A stretch of 64,000 bases of DNA from positions 318,777 to 382,776 of the forward strand of contig NZ_JBIBGL010000012.1 of NCBI RefSeq assembly GCF_042956465.1, read 5' to 3'. The position numbers and the translations under genes were made by a program. The stretch's first letter is position 1. Each line of letters begins with the position of its first letter. Positions 26,472-34,449 of this stretch are shown here, piece by piece. The DNA is from Embleya sp042956465. GTDB taxonomy: Bacteria > Actinomycetota > Actinomycetes > Streptomycetales > Streptomycetaceae. The notes below the pieces were generated by a model. That model had not been told where the DNA came from. It worked only from the letters and a program-made list of their open reading frames with translations, and searched no databases.

Positions 26472-27218
26472 CTAGTCGGCGGAACGGGTGACGGCACGGG
26501 TGACCCGCTCGACCTCGATTCGCCGCTCCAGCAGGGATTCATCCAGGTGACGGCACACGACGACGGGGACCGACGCGGCAAGCGGCGCGAGCACGCCCGC
26601 TCGCAGTCCACCCGTTCGGGCGAAGCTCAAAGAGGTGAGCAGGCGATCGCCGGGGACCAGCTTCCACTCCCGCGCGGCGGCCTCGCCCGCCTCGGCCAAC
26701 TCGCCGGCCGTCCACTCGCGTCCGGCCTCCGAAAGCGCCGGGGCATCAGCGCGTACCGGGCCTTCGGGCACGAACCGGTCGCCGTGCCCGGCCACTTCGG
26801 CCGCGTAGTCCAGGAAGCCGGTCGGCGGCGTGGGAAACCGCCCGCCCATCGGCCGCAGCGCCAGGGCGACCCGCTCGCCCGGGCAGGTCGCCGCACGATC
26901 GAGGGTGTCCGGGCCGGACACCACCACATCGGCGTCGGCGGGATCGCCGTCGAAGCTCACCACCAGGCCCAGCGACCAGGCCGCGAGCAGCCACACCTGG
27001 GTCTGCCAGTGCGCGGGCAGCAGCAGTGAAACGCGTGCGCCCGGCTCGACCGCGAGGTCGTCGCGCAGCAGGTTCGCGGTCTTGGCGACCCAGTTGTCGA
27101 ACGTCGCGACGGAGAGCTCGACCCGCTCGCCGGTGGCGTCGTCGTAGAAGGTGGTGAAGGGCCGCGCGGAGTCGGCGGCGAGCGCGATGCGCAACTGATC
27201 GACCGGGGTGCTGAGCAT
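26472..27218 (-). CDS. TIGR03089-family protein
   Basis: 248 residues, soluble. It resembles the N-terminal part of an acyl-CoA synthetase: FTTFYDDATGERVELSVATFDNW, KTANLLRDDL, VSLLLPAHWQTQVWLLAAWSLG. It lacks the adenylate-forming core (no TSG-TTG-K loop and no C-terminal lid), so catalysis is doubtful. This matches the actinobacterial TIGR03089 family, which I recall near LCP genes; no function is established. No good Shine-Dalgarno; TAGGCT ends six bases before the ATG, indicating a leaderless start. It diverges from the amidase gene. Confidence 0.75.
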   Translation of the reverse strand: MLSTPVDQLRIALAADSARPFTTFYDDATGERVELSVATFDNWVAKTANLLRDDLAVEPGARVSLLLPAHWQTQVWLLAAWSLGLVVSFDGDPADADVVVSGPDTLDRAATCPGERVALALRPMGGRFPTPPTGFLDYAAEVAGHGDRFVPEGPVRADAPALSEAGREWTAGELAEAGEAAAREWKLVPGDRLLTSLSFARTGGLRAGVLAPLAASVPVVVCRHLDESLLERRIEVERVTRAVTRSAD

Positions 27219-27224
27219 GCTCCC

Positions 27225-27230
27225 AGCCTA
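27225..27230 (-). promoter_or_regulatory. -10 element TAGGCT for a leaderless transcript
   Basis: Read on the minus strand, TAGGCT is followed by GGGAGC and then the ATG of the TIGR03089 gene. The spacing is six bases, as at the other leaderless-type starts in the window. Confidence 0.55.
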
Positions 27231-27342
27231 TCGAGCCGATGAATCGATGGCGCAAATGGGTGTAATTGCCGCATTTGGTACGGGATTCAGTGCCGTGCGG
27301 GAACCGGTAGAGCTCGACCGCCCACGATGGAGGGGCCCGCCC

Positions 27343-28482
27343 GTGTACACCAGAATCGCGTTGTCGATCGCCGCCCTCGCCGTACCCGCCGTGCTCGTCG
27401 GACCACCCGCGCACGCCGAGGACCGGCCGAGCACCCCCGGTTCGACGGTGACCCTCCCGTTGACCGGCATCGAACAGGAGCCGGACGCCGGCGCGCCGCG
27501 CGTGGGCCGGACCGAGGTGCTCACCACCGAACGCGGCACCCCCGCCTACTCGTTGCTCGGCGTCACCTGGGCCGATCCGGGCGCCGGGGCACGAATGGCG
27601 GTGCACGTGCGCACCCGCACCGGCGGAGTGTGGAGCCCGTGGCACGAGCTGCACACCGGCGTCGACGGCACCGACGAGGTCGAAGGTGGTGTCCGCGGCG
27701 GCACCGAGCCGTTCTGGGCGGGCCGGTCCGACGGCATCCAGGTCCGCGTGGGCGTGCTGGACGGCGTGCTGCCCAAGGACCTGCGTGCCGAACTGGTCGA
27801 CCCCGGCGAGTCGATTCTGGACCGGATGCCGCCTCGCCCGACCCTGCCCAACCGCACCGACGGTCGGGCGGTCAAGGGCCACGCCGACAAGCCGGCGATC
27901 GTGGCCCGCGCGGACTGGGGCGCCGACGAGTCGCTGCGGGACGCGAAGTTCAAGTACACGAACACCGTGCGAGCCGCGTTCGTGCACCACACCGCCGACG
28001 GCAACGACTTCCCCTGCAGCGACTCGGCCAAGGTGCTCCGGTCCATCTACCGCTACCACGTCAAGACCAACGGCTGGGCCGACGTGGGCTACAACTTCCT
28101 GGTGGACAAGTGCGGCACGATCTTCGAGGGTCGCGCCGGCGGCACCGAGAAACCGGTCCTGGGCGCACACACCCTCGGCTTCAACACCGACAGCATGGGC
28201 GTCGCCGCGATGGGCACCTACACCACCGCCGCGCCGCCCGGCCGGATGCTGATCGCCCTCTCCCGGGTGATCGCGTGGAAGCTCGGCCTCGACGACCGCA
28301 ACCCCAAGGGCAAGGTCACGCTTACCTCGTCGGACAGCGGCAGCCGCTACCCCAAGGGCACGACCCACGCGTTCGACGTGATCTCCGGCCACCGGGACGC
28401 GTTCAACACCGAGTGCCCCGGCCAGAAGCTCTACGACCAACTACCCGCGATCCGCACCGACGTGGCGCTGCGGGTGGGGTGA
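27343..28482 (+). CDS. Secreted N-acetylmuramoyl-L-alanine amidase (PGRP-type)
   Basis: 379 residues. GTG at 27343 is fixed by GGAGGGG 7 bases upstream. Signal peptide: VYTRIALSIAALAVPAVLVGPPAHA, cleaved before EDRP. Residues ~30-190 are a beta-rich region seen in streptomycete amidases. The amidase_2/PGRP domain starts near ADWGADESLRD and includes AAFVHHTADG (zinc His), DVGYNFLVDKCGTIFEGRAGG, GAHTLGFNTDSMGVAAMGTY and ISGHRD (second zinc His), with TECPGQK giving the Cys ligand. It should cleave the muramyl-L-Ala bond of peptidoglycan outside the cell. Neighbouring LCP genes support a wall-remodelling role. Confidence 0.88.
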   Translation: MYTRIALSIAALAVPAVLVGPPAHAEDRPSTPGSTVTLPLTGIEQEPDAGAPRVGRTEVLTTERGTPAYSLLGVTWADPGAGARMAVHVRTRTGGVWSPWHELHTGVDGTDEVEGGVRGGTEPFWAGRSDGIQVRVGVLDGVLPKDLRAELVDPGESILDRMPPRPTLPNRTDGRAVKGHADKPAIVARADWGADESLRDAKFKYTNTVRAAFVHHTADGNDFPCSDSAKVLRSIYRYHVKTNGWADVGYNFLVDKCGTIFEGRAGGTEKPVLGAHTLGFNTDSMGVAAMGTYTTAAPPGRMLIALSRVIAWKLGLDDRNPKGKVTLTSSDSGSRYPKGTTHAFDVISGHRDAFNTECPGQKLYDQLPAIRTDVALRVG

Positions 28483-28502
28483 GCAGCGCGGCTCCGCCGA
28501 GT

Positions 28503-28536
28503 GCCCGCGGTTTTCGCGCCGACGAAGACCGCGGGC
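28503..28536. terminator. Bidirectional hairpin terminator
   Basis: GCCCGCGGT at 28503-28511 pairs with ACCGCGGGC at 28528-28536. The stem extends inward through TTTCG/CGAAG with one mismatch, leaving a six-base loop. It lies between the convergent amidase and glycosyltransferase genes. Confidence 0.75.
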
Positions 28537-28611
28537 GCCTGCCGACGCGCCGCCCGCGATCCGTACCGACACGGCCCGCGCGTGGGCCGAGCTCCCGTTC
28601 GCGCTCGGCGG

Positions 28612-29832
28612 TCAGGCGCGCTTGTCGACGATCTCCCGGAGCCGTTCCACCAGCGTCTCCACCACCGCCTCGGGGACGAAGCGCTCGCGGGCGAGCGCGA
28701 CCGCCGCTGCGCGCAGCCGGGCCACCTCGGCCGGGTGCTGGGCCAACCGGCGCAGTGCGTCGGCCAGGGCGTCCGAATCGCCTGCCGGCACGAACAACCC
28801 CGCCGGCCCGAACAGTCGGCGCTGCGGCGCGGTGTCCGAGGTGAGCACCGCGCACCCCGCCGCCGCACCCTGGAAGACCTTGTTCGGCACCAGTCGCAGC
28901 GCCTTGGCGCCGGTGCCGAACACGCCCAGGCACACGTCGTGCGCCGCGACCAGGCGCGGCAACTCGGCCTCCGGAACCCAGGTCCGCCAGGTCACCCGCG
29001 GTGCGTCCGGGCCGACCAGGTCCCGGGTCCGCTGCGCCTGCAACCCTCGACCGATCATCGTCACCACGATCGGATAGCCCTCCAACCGACTCAGCGCGGC
29101 ACCGATCACCGGCGCGCCCTGCACCGGCGAATACAGACCGAACGAGATCACCCGCAGGTCCTCACCGGGCCGGAAGTCCGGCGCGAAGTCCACCGGCAGG
29201 TCCGCCGCGACAGCGCCGGGTCGGGCATCGGACGCCGGGTCCGTGCCGGAGCCCGGCCCGCCCGCCGCCATCGGGGTCGGATCGGTGCTCGCCCGGCCCG
29301 CGTCGAACCACACCGGCGCCGCCCCGATCGGCACCACGACCGCCCGGTCGCGATGCCCGGGCAGGAGCACCCGGCGGTGCTCCTCGGTGTCCACCAGCAC
29401 CAGCCGGGCCGCGGCGATCGCGGCCTGCTCGATCCGGTCGACCTTGCGCAGTTCGGCCTGCGCCGACTGGCCGAGCCGATCGGCCACGTCGTCCACGCTC
29501 TCCAGGTGGTCGAGCACGAGCGGTACGCCCGGGAACAGCCGACGGGCGATCTGGATGTCGAGCCGACCCTGATAGCCGACGATCACCACGTCCGGACGCG
29601 GCGCGCGGCGGGCCTTGGCGACCAGTTCCGCGATGCACCGGGCGTGCCGTATGCGCTGGCGGGGGATCCCCGGATGGGCCGCGGGGGGCGGGACCATCGG
29701 CCCGGCGTCCATGTGTCCGAGGGGAACGTTGCAGGTCACCACCTCGATACCGTGGCGCCGCAAGCCCTCGATGAGGATTCCCACCCGGGGGTGGACGGTC
29801 GTGTCATAGGTGCCGAACGCCATCACCCGCAT
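28612..29832 (-). CDS. Group 1 (GT4-like) glycosyltransferase
   Basis: 406 residues. GT-B architecture: N-terminal acceptor domain starting VMAFGTYDTTVHPRVGILIEGLRRHG, then a donor domain with RVISFGLYSPVQGAPVIGAAL, VTMIGRGLQAQ and ALRLVPNKVFQGAAAGCAVLTSDTAPQRRL, where the K-x-FQ/E-G-x-A-G-C segment binds the nucleotide. A ~35-residue Pro/Gly/Ala insert sits between the domains. The substrate is unknown. ATG at 29832 has no Shine-Dalgarno; CAGACT ends six bases upstream, a weak match to the leaderless pattern. An ATG at 29856 is in frame. It diverges from the DNA glycosylase. Confidence 0.78.
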   Translation of the reverse strand: MRVMAFGTYDTTVHPRVGILIEGLRRHGIEVVTCNVPLGHMDAGPMVPPPAAHPGIPRQRIRHARCIAELVAKARRAPRPDVVIVGYQGRLDIQIARRLFPGVPLVLDHLESVDDVADRLGQSAQAELRKVDRIEQAAIAAARLVLVDTEEHRRVLLPGHRDRAVVVPIGAAPVWFDAGRASTDPTPMAAGGPGSGTDPASDARPGAVAADLPVDFAPDFRPGEDLRVISFGLYSPVQGAPVIGAALSRLEGYPIVVTMIGRGLQAQRTRDLVGPDAPRVTWRTWVPEAELPRLVAAHDVCLGVFGTGAKALRLVPNKVFQGAAAGCAVLTSDTAPQRRLFGPAGLFVPAGDSDALADALRRLAQHPAEVARLRAAAVALARERFVPEAVVETLVERLREIVDKRA

Positions 29833-29914
29833 AGGTGAAGTCTGCTCTGCGCACATCGGGGCAAAACCGGGAAGGTACCGTGGCGGTCCCGACCCGGACC
29901 GCGAGGAGAGCCAG

Positions 29915-30844
29915 TTGCACCCGAGTGCCCGCCACCGCGTGTGGCGTCCGGGCTTCCCGCTCGACCTGCGGCTGACCCTGGGCCAACTGCGCCGCGGCCA
30001 CAGCGACCCCACGTACCACGCGGGCACCGACGGCTCGGTGTGGCGGACCTCGCGCACGCCGGACGGGCCGTGCACGCTGCGGCTGCTCGACCGTCCCGGG
30101 ACCGGCGAGGTCGAGGCGAGCGCGTGGGGGCCCGGCGCCGGATGGCAACTCGACGCACTGCCGGCCCTGCTCGGCGCCGAGGACGAACCGGATGCCTTCG
30201 TCGCCCGGCACCCGATCGTCCGGGACGCCGAACGCCGTTTCGCGGGCCTGCGGATGCCGCGCACGACGCTGGTGCTGGCCGCGCTGGTGCCCTCGATCCT
30301 GGAGCAGAAGGTCACCACGATCGAGGCGCGCCGGGCGTTTCGGCTGCTGCTGGGCAAGTACGGCGAGGCGCCGCCGGGGCCGGCGCCGACCGGCCTGCGG
30401 GTGGTGCCCGACGTTCGTACCTGGGCGCTGATCCCGTCCTGGGACTGGGTCCGGGCCGGCGTGGACGGGCGCCGCTCGCGCACCGTGATGGCGGCGGTCC
30501 GGGTGGCCGGCCGGCTGGAGGCGACCACGGGCGTGGCCCACCCCGAGGCGGCCCGACTGCTGCAACTGGTGCCCGGGATCGGCATATGGACCGCGGCCGA
30601 GACCATGCAGCGCTCGCACGGCGACGCGGACGCGTTGTCGGTGGGCGACCTGCACCTGCCCAAGACGATCGGCTTCGCGCTGGCCGGACACGCGGTCGAC
30701 GACGCGGGGATGCTCGAACTGCTCGCCGGCTACCCCGGACACCGGCACCGGGCCGCGCTGTTGATCCGCATGTCGGGCGTGAAGGTCCCGCGCCGCGCAC
30801 CGCGGTACGGACCGCGTCGGCACTTCGTCGGCAAGGCGTTGTAA
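29915..30844 (+). CDS. DNA-3-methyladenine glycosylase II-like (HhH-GPD, AlkA-type)
   Basis: 309 residues. A TTG start at 29915 is chosen because GAGGAGAG lies 4 bases upstream and no ATG or GTG fits. The N-terminal ~110 residues are a beta-rich AlkA_N-like region with WRTSRTPDGPCTLRL. The HhH-GPD domain follows: LVLAALVPSILEQKVTTIEARRAFRLLL, then LLQLVPGIGIWTAAETMQR (helix-hairpin-helix) and SVGDLHLPKTIG, whose Asp is the expected catalytic residue. Family members excise alkylated bases. C-terminal PRYGPRRHF matches a common end of this family. It may be an orphan repair gene; no ada or ogt partner is adjacent. Confidence 0.8.
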   Translation: MHPSARHRVWRPGFPLDLRLTLGQLRRGHSDPTYHAGTDGSVWRTSRTPDGPCTLRLLDRPGTGEVEASAWGPGAGWQLDALPALLGAEDEPDAFVARHPIVRDAERRFAGLRMPRTTLVLAALVPSILEQKVTTIEARRAFRLLLGKYGEAPPGPAPTGLRVVPDVRTWALIPSWDWVRAGVDGRRSRTVMAAVRVAGRLEATTGVAHPEAARLLQLVPGIGIWTAAETMQRSHGDADALSVGDLHLPKTIGFALAGHAVDDAGMLELLAGYPGHRHRAALLIRMSGVKVPRRAPRYGPRRHFVGKAL

Positions 30845-30939
30845 CCAGGCCTTGTGAACCAGGCGTTGTGAACCAGGTCTCGTGAACCAGGCGTTGCGAA
30901 CAAGGCTTTGTGAACAAGGTGTTGTGAGCGGGCGTCGTG
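30843..30939 (+). repeat. Seven tandem 14-bp repeats abutting the glycosylase stop codon
   Basis: Units of AACCAGGCGTTGTG-type begin at 30843, 30857, 30871, 30885, 30899, 30913 and 30927 (the last is 13 bases). Copies 5 and 6 carry AACAAGG. The first unit overlaps the TAA stop. A GACCCC-like hexamer run follows at about 30940-30962. The repeats lie in the 224-base gap before the SRPBCC gene and are non-coding. Confidence 0.85.
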
Positions 30940-31068
30940 AACCCGACCCCGACCCCGACCGGGGACGCCACGTTTGTCGGCGGAGGGCTCGGGCAGCCGT
31001 TCGGGTGAAGGACCCGGCTGTGCAATCTCGCAGCAGGAACCGACACCGAGAACGAGGAGGAAGTGCTC

Positions 31069-31689
31069 GTGACGACCGTCCAGCACTCGATCGACGTGGA
31101 CGTGCCGGTCCGCACCGCGTACAACCAGTGGACCCAGTTCCGGGAGTTCCCGCAGTTCATGAGCGGGGTCGAGCGGATCGAGCAACTCGATGCGACGCAT
31201 ACCCACTGGGTCACCCGAATCGCCGGAGTGACCCGGGAGTTCGACGCCGAGATCACCGAACAGCGACCCGACGAGCGGGTCGCGTGGAAGACCGTGGACG
31301 GCCCGCATCAGGCGGGCGTGGTCACCTTCCACCGGCTCGACGACGTACACACCAGGGTGATGCTCCAGATGGAGTTCGACCCCGAGGGTCTGGTCGAGAC
31401 GGTGGGCGACAAGCTCGGCTTCGTGCGTGGCCGCACCAAGGGCGACCTCGAACACTTCAAGGTGTTCGTGGAGAAGCGGGGCCACGAGACCGGTGCCTGG
31501 CGCGGCGAGGTCGAGCCGCCCGGCAGCCAGGGCTCCGCCGATCTGCCGCAGACACCGCCCCCGCCCTATGACGGCCCCGAAATGTCGCCGAACCCCGGAC
31601 GCACCGGAGCCCCCGGCGGCGGACACATCCCGCCGCCGCGTCCGCAGGCCCCGCCGACCGTCGGCGGATCCTCGGTCGGAGGCTACTGA
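31069..31689 (+). CDS. SRPBCC-family (polyketide cyclase / coenzyme Q-binding-like) protein
   Basis: 206 residues. GTG at 31069 is preferred over GTG 31063 because GAGGAGGA then has an 8-base spacing. Residues 1-145 are a START/SRPBCC fold: QHSIDVDVPVRTAYNQWTQFREFPQFMSGV, HWVTRIAGVTREFDAEI, and a long C-terminal helix with GDLEHFKVFVEKRG. It binds a hydrophobic ligand in other members; the ligand here is unknown. The last ~55 residues are a Pro/Gly-rich tail (PQTPPPPYDG, HIPPPRPQAPP), likely disordered. It is soluble. A very strong terminator follows. Confidence 0.75.
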   Translation: MTTVQHSIDVDVPVRTAYNQWTQFREFPQFMSGVERIEQLDATHTHWVTRIAGVTREFDAEITEQRPDERVAWKTVDGPHQAGVVTFHRLDDVHTRVMLQMEFDPEGLVETVGDKLGFVRGRTKGDLEHFKVFVEKRGHETGAWRGEVEPPGSQGSADLPQTPPPPYDGPEMSPNPGRTGAPGGGHIPPPRPQAPPTVGGSSVGGY

Positions 31690-31802
31690 CGTGGCGTGAC
31701 GCCCCCGGACATCGGCCGGACATCGCTTTCGACCCGTCGTCGGCAGTGATGTGGGCCCGCCGAATCCGGGCCGGCAGCGCCACGCGGCAGAGGCCGTGCA
31801 CA

Positions 31803-31848
31803 AAGGGGTGGGCGCGCCATCGGAAATCCGATGGCGCGCCCACCCCTT
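31803..31848. terminator. Perfect 22-bp bidirectional terminator hairpin
   Basis: AAGGGGTGGGCGCGCC-ATCGGA pairs without mismatch to TCCGAT-GGCGCGCCCACCCCTT around a two-base loop. It separates the convergent SRPBCC and fbiB genes and is the most stable hairpin noticed in the window. Confidence 0.9.
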
Positions 31849-31867
31849 CGTCCTGTTCGGGCGCCGC

Positions 31868-33202
31868 TCAGCGCACCACGATCACATCGTCCGCCGCGCG
31901 GACCGGACGCTCCCGAGGCGGCTCGGCCGGCCGGCCCACCGCGACGGCACCCATCGGATCCCAGTCGGCGGGCAGCGCGAGCGTGGCGCGTACCACGTCG
32001 GGACAGAACATCGTCGACGACACCCACGCGGACCCCAGGCCCTCCGCGGTCAGCGCGATCAGCAGGTTCTGCACGGCGGCGCCCGCCGCGACGGTGAACA
32101 TCTCCCGCTCGGCCCGCATCCGCACCGGATCGGGGTAGGTGTGCGCGCCGTCGGTGACCAGGCACGGCACCACCAGATACGGCGCGCCGCGCAACACGTC
32201 GCCACGCTTGACCCGCTGCGCGATGCGCTCCTCACCCAGGCCGTCCGCCCGCAGATCCGCCACCCACGCGTCGCGCATCGCGTCCAGCAGCGCGGTCCGG
32301 GCCGACGCGCTCTCCAGGAGCACGAACCGCCACGGCACGGTGTGGTGCGGGGCCGGTGCGGTGATCGCGGCGGCCACCGCGCGACGCACCGCGTCCGGAT
32401 CCACCGGCTCGTCGGTGAACGCGCGCACCGTGCGCCGCGCGGTGATCGCGTTCCGGGCGCCCTCGCCGACCGCCTCCTGGGTGCCGAGCCGGAACATGTC
32501 GTCCTCGGCGCCGCGCACCAGCGGACGTACCCCGGCGCCGTCCGCGTCGGTGACCAGATGCCCCAAGCCGCGCACGATCGCCACCGGGACCGCGCCCGCC
32601 TTGCCCTTGACCAGCTCGGCCGCGCTTGCGAGTTCGTCCACCACCGCGGTGACGGTGACCGCGAGTTCGTTGCCGTGCGTGTCGATCCGGCCCCGGTGGT
32701 CGTCCATCGCGTCCAGCCCCGCCACGCCGATCGCCACATCGGTGACCCCGGTACGCCAGGGCCGGCCGAAGGTGTCCGACACGACGACGCCCACCCGGAC
32801 GCCGGTCGACTCGGCCAGTGCCGCGCGCAACCGGCGGGCCGAGGCGTCCGAGTCCTCCGGAAGCAGCAGCAGGGTGCCGGGTTGCGTGTTGGACGCGTCC
32901 ACGCCCGCCGCCGCCATCACGAATCCGTGCCGGGTCTCCACGATCCGGGTGCGGCCCTTGCGCGCGACCAGGCGGACCGTCTCGGTGTCGATCACCTTCT
33001 CCCGATCGACCCCGCGCAACAACCGACCCTCGGCCTTGCTGAGGATCTTCGAGGTCACCACGAGCACGTCCCCGTCGAGCAGGCCGGGCCCGTCCGGCCC
33101 CGCCGCCGCGTCCGCGATCAGCCGGCCCAGGTCGGCGCCCTCGCCGATCTCGGGCAGCCCGGGCACCCCGAACACCGAGTAGCCGCGCGGCGGAGCCCCC
33201 AT
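31868..33202 (-). CDS. fbiB: Bifunctional coenzyme F420:L-glutamate ligase / FMN reductase
   Basis: 444 residues, the two-domain actinobacterial FbiB. The N-terminal ~245 residues are CofE-like: SVFGVPGLPEIGEGADL, GDVLVVTSKILSKAEGRL, VVVSDTFGRPWRTGVTDVAIG, DTHGNELAVTV. The C-terminal ~190 residues are nitroreductase-like: ARRTVRAFTDEPVD, TVPWRFVLLES, GAAVQNLLIALTAEGLGSAWVSS. FbiB adds L-glutamates to F420-0 and reduces dehydro-F420. The ATG shares one base with the fbiA stop (TGATG), so translation is coupled. F420 then serves deazaflavin-dependent oxidoreductases. Confidence 0.93.
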   Translation of the reverse strand: MGAPPRGYSVFGVPGLPEIGEGADLGRLIADAAAGPDGPGLLDGDVLVVTSKILSKAEGRLLRGVDREKVIDTETVRLVARKGRTRIVETRHGFVMAAAGVDASNTQPGTLLLLPEDSDASARRLRAALAESTGVRVGVVVSDTFGRPWRTGVTDVAIGVAGLDAMDDHRGRIDTHGNELAVTVTAVVDELASAAELVKGKAGAVPVAIVRGLGHLVTDADGAGVRPLVRGAEDDMFRLGTQEAVGEGARNAITARRTVRAFTDEPVDPDAVRRAVAAAITAPAPHHTVPWRFVLLESASARTALLDAMRDAWVADLRADGLGEERIAQRVKRGDVLRGAPYLVVPCLVTDGAHTYPDPVRMRAEREMFTVAAGAAVQNLLIALTAEGLGSAWVSSTMFCPDVVRATLALPADWDPMGAVAVGRPAEPPRERPVRAADDVIVVR

Positions 33203-34164
33203 CAGCGCACCTCGTCCGCGAGTGCGAGCGCGGCGCGGGCCATCTCGGCGGTGGCCTCGACGTCGGTCATCAGCAACGGGATCGCCCGGCACGGGATGCC
33301 GGCCGCCTCGACGGTGAGCACCGTGTCCGCGTCCGCGGTGTCCACGAGCCAGCCGTCCAGCAGCCCCGGTCCGTAGTGCTGGGCGACGGCCGCGGCGCTC
33401 GTCTCGACGCCGACCGCCTCCAGGACCCGGTCGGCCATCCCGCGTACGGGTGCGCCGCCGATGATCGGCGACAACCCGATCACCGGCGCCTCCGCGGCCA
33501 CCAGCGCCTCGCGGATCCCGGGCACGCCCAGGATGGTACCGATGCTGACCACGGGATTGGACGGCGGGAACAGGATCAGGTCGGCCTCGGCGATCGACTC
33601 CAGGACGCCGGGCGCGGGCTTGGCCGTCTCGATGCCCACCGGCACGATCGCGTGCGCGGTCGGCGCGGCGCGAAGCCGCACCCAGTACTCCTGGAAGTGG
33701 ATCGCCTTGCGGGTGCCGGGCTTGTCGGGATCGTCGATCACCACGTGCGTCTCGACCCGGTCGTCGCTCATCGGGACGAGTCGTACACCGGGCTGCCACC
33801 GCGCGCACAGCGCCTCGGTGACGGCCGACAACGGGTAGCCGGCACCGAGCATCTGGGTCCGCACGATGTGCGTCGCGTAGTCCCGGTCGCCCAGCCCGAA
33901 CCAGGTCGGTTCGACGCCGTACGCGGCCATCTCCTCGCGAATGCTCCAGGACTCTTCGCGGCGCCCCCAGCCCTGCTCCTCGTTGATGCCGTCGCCGAGC
34001 GTGTACATGACGGTGTCGAGGTCCGGGCACACCTTGAGCCCGAACAGGTGGATGTCGTCCCCGGTGTTGCCGACGACGGTGATCTCCGCTTCCGGAACGG
34101 CCGCCTTGAGACCCCGCAAGAACCGGGCCCCACCGATGCCGCCGGCAAGTACAACGATGCGCAT
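33202..34164 (-). CDS. fbiA: 2-phospho-L-lactate (phosphoenolpyruvyl) transferase, F420 synthesis
   Basis: 320 residues, CofD/FbiA. Signatures: MRIVVLAGGIGGARFLRGL (nucleotide binding), VVGNTGDDIHLFGLKVCPDLDTVMYTL, GLGDRDYATHI, SNPVVSIGTIL and APVIGLSPIIGGAPVRGMADR. It transfers the phosphoenolpyruvyl or phospholactyl group to the deazaflavin Fo. It is first of the fbiA-fbiB pair. No Shine-Dalgarno is visible; GAGACT ends six bases before the ATG, a weak leaderless-type promoter. The region 34165-34449 upstream holds a GGCGCC-ttc-GGCGCC hairpin and a T7 run but no gene. Confidence 0.93.
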   Translation of the reverse strand: MRIVVLAGGIGGARFLRGLKAAVPEAEITVVGNTGDDIHLFGLKVCPDLDTVMYTLGDGINEEQGWGRREESWSIREEMAAYGVEPTWFGLGDRDYATHIVRTQMLGAGYPLSAVTEALCARWQPGVRLVPMSDDRVETHVVIDDPDKPGTRKAIHFQEYWVRLRAAPTAHAIVPVGIETAKPAPGVLESIAEADLILFPPSNPVVSIGTILGVPGIREALVAAEAPVIGLSPIIGGAPVRGMADRVLEAVGVETSAAAVAQHYGPGLLDGWLVDTADADTVLTVEAAGIPCRAIPLLMTDVEATAEMARAALALADEVR

Positions 34165-34437
34165 GGGATCAGTCTCGCAGGCTGCTTGTCGGGCGCCTTC
34201 GGCGCCGGCTCGCGAGGGGCCACTTTTTTTGCGGCTCCGCCGCTCTCCGCGCTGTGCGCGTCGACCACCGGCGGCAGGGTGGCCGGGGCGCCGACGCGCC
34301 CGGGGGAGGTGGTGGGCCGGAGTCGTGGGGGTGGGGCGAGCCGTGTCGAGGTGGGCGAAGGGTGGCGCCCGGGGGAGAAGGTCTTACGAAGGGGTGACGT
34401 CGGCGTGGGCCGGGGGGTCGGAGGGTCGGCGTCGGCC

Positions 34438-34443
34438 TAGCGT
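34438..34443 (+). promoter_or_regulatory. -10 element TAGCGT for a leaderless transcript
   Basis: TAGCGT is followed by CGGGGT and then the ATG of the epimerase gene at 34450, with a six-base gap and no separate Shine-Dalgarno. Confidence 0.55.
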
Positions 34444-34449
34444 CGGGGT

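Noticed and set aside
30843..30939. CRISPR-like repeat array
   Set aside because: Units are 14 bp with no spacers and no cas genes nearby; it is a plain tandem repeat.
34192..34230. Rho-independent terminator from a GGCGCC-ttc-GGCGCC hairpin and a T7 run
   Set aside because: The T run starts 17 bases after the short stem and there is no plus-strand gene ending upstream; it lies in a divergent promoter region.
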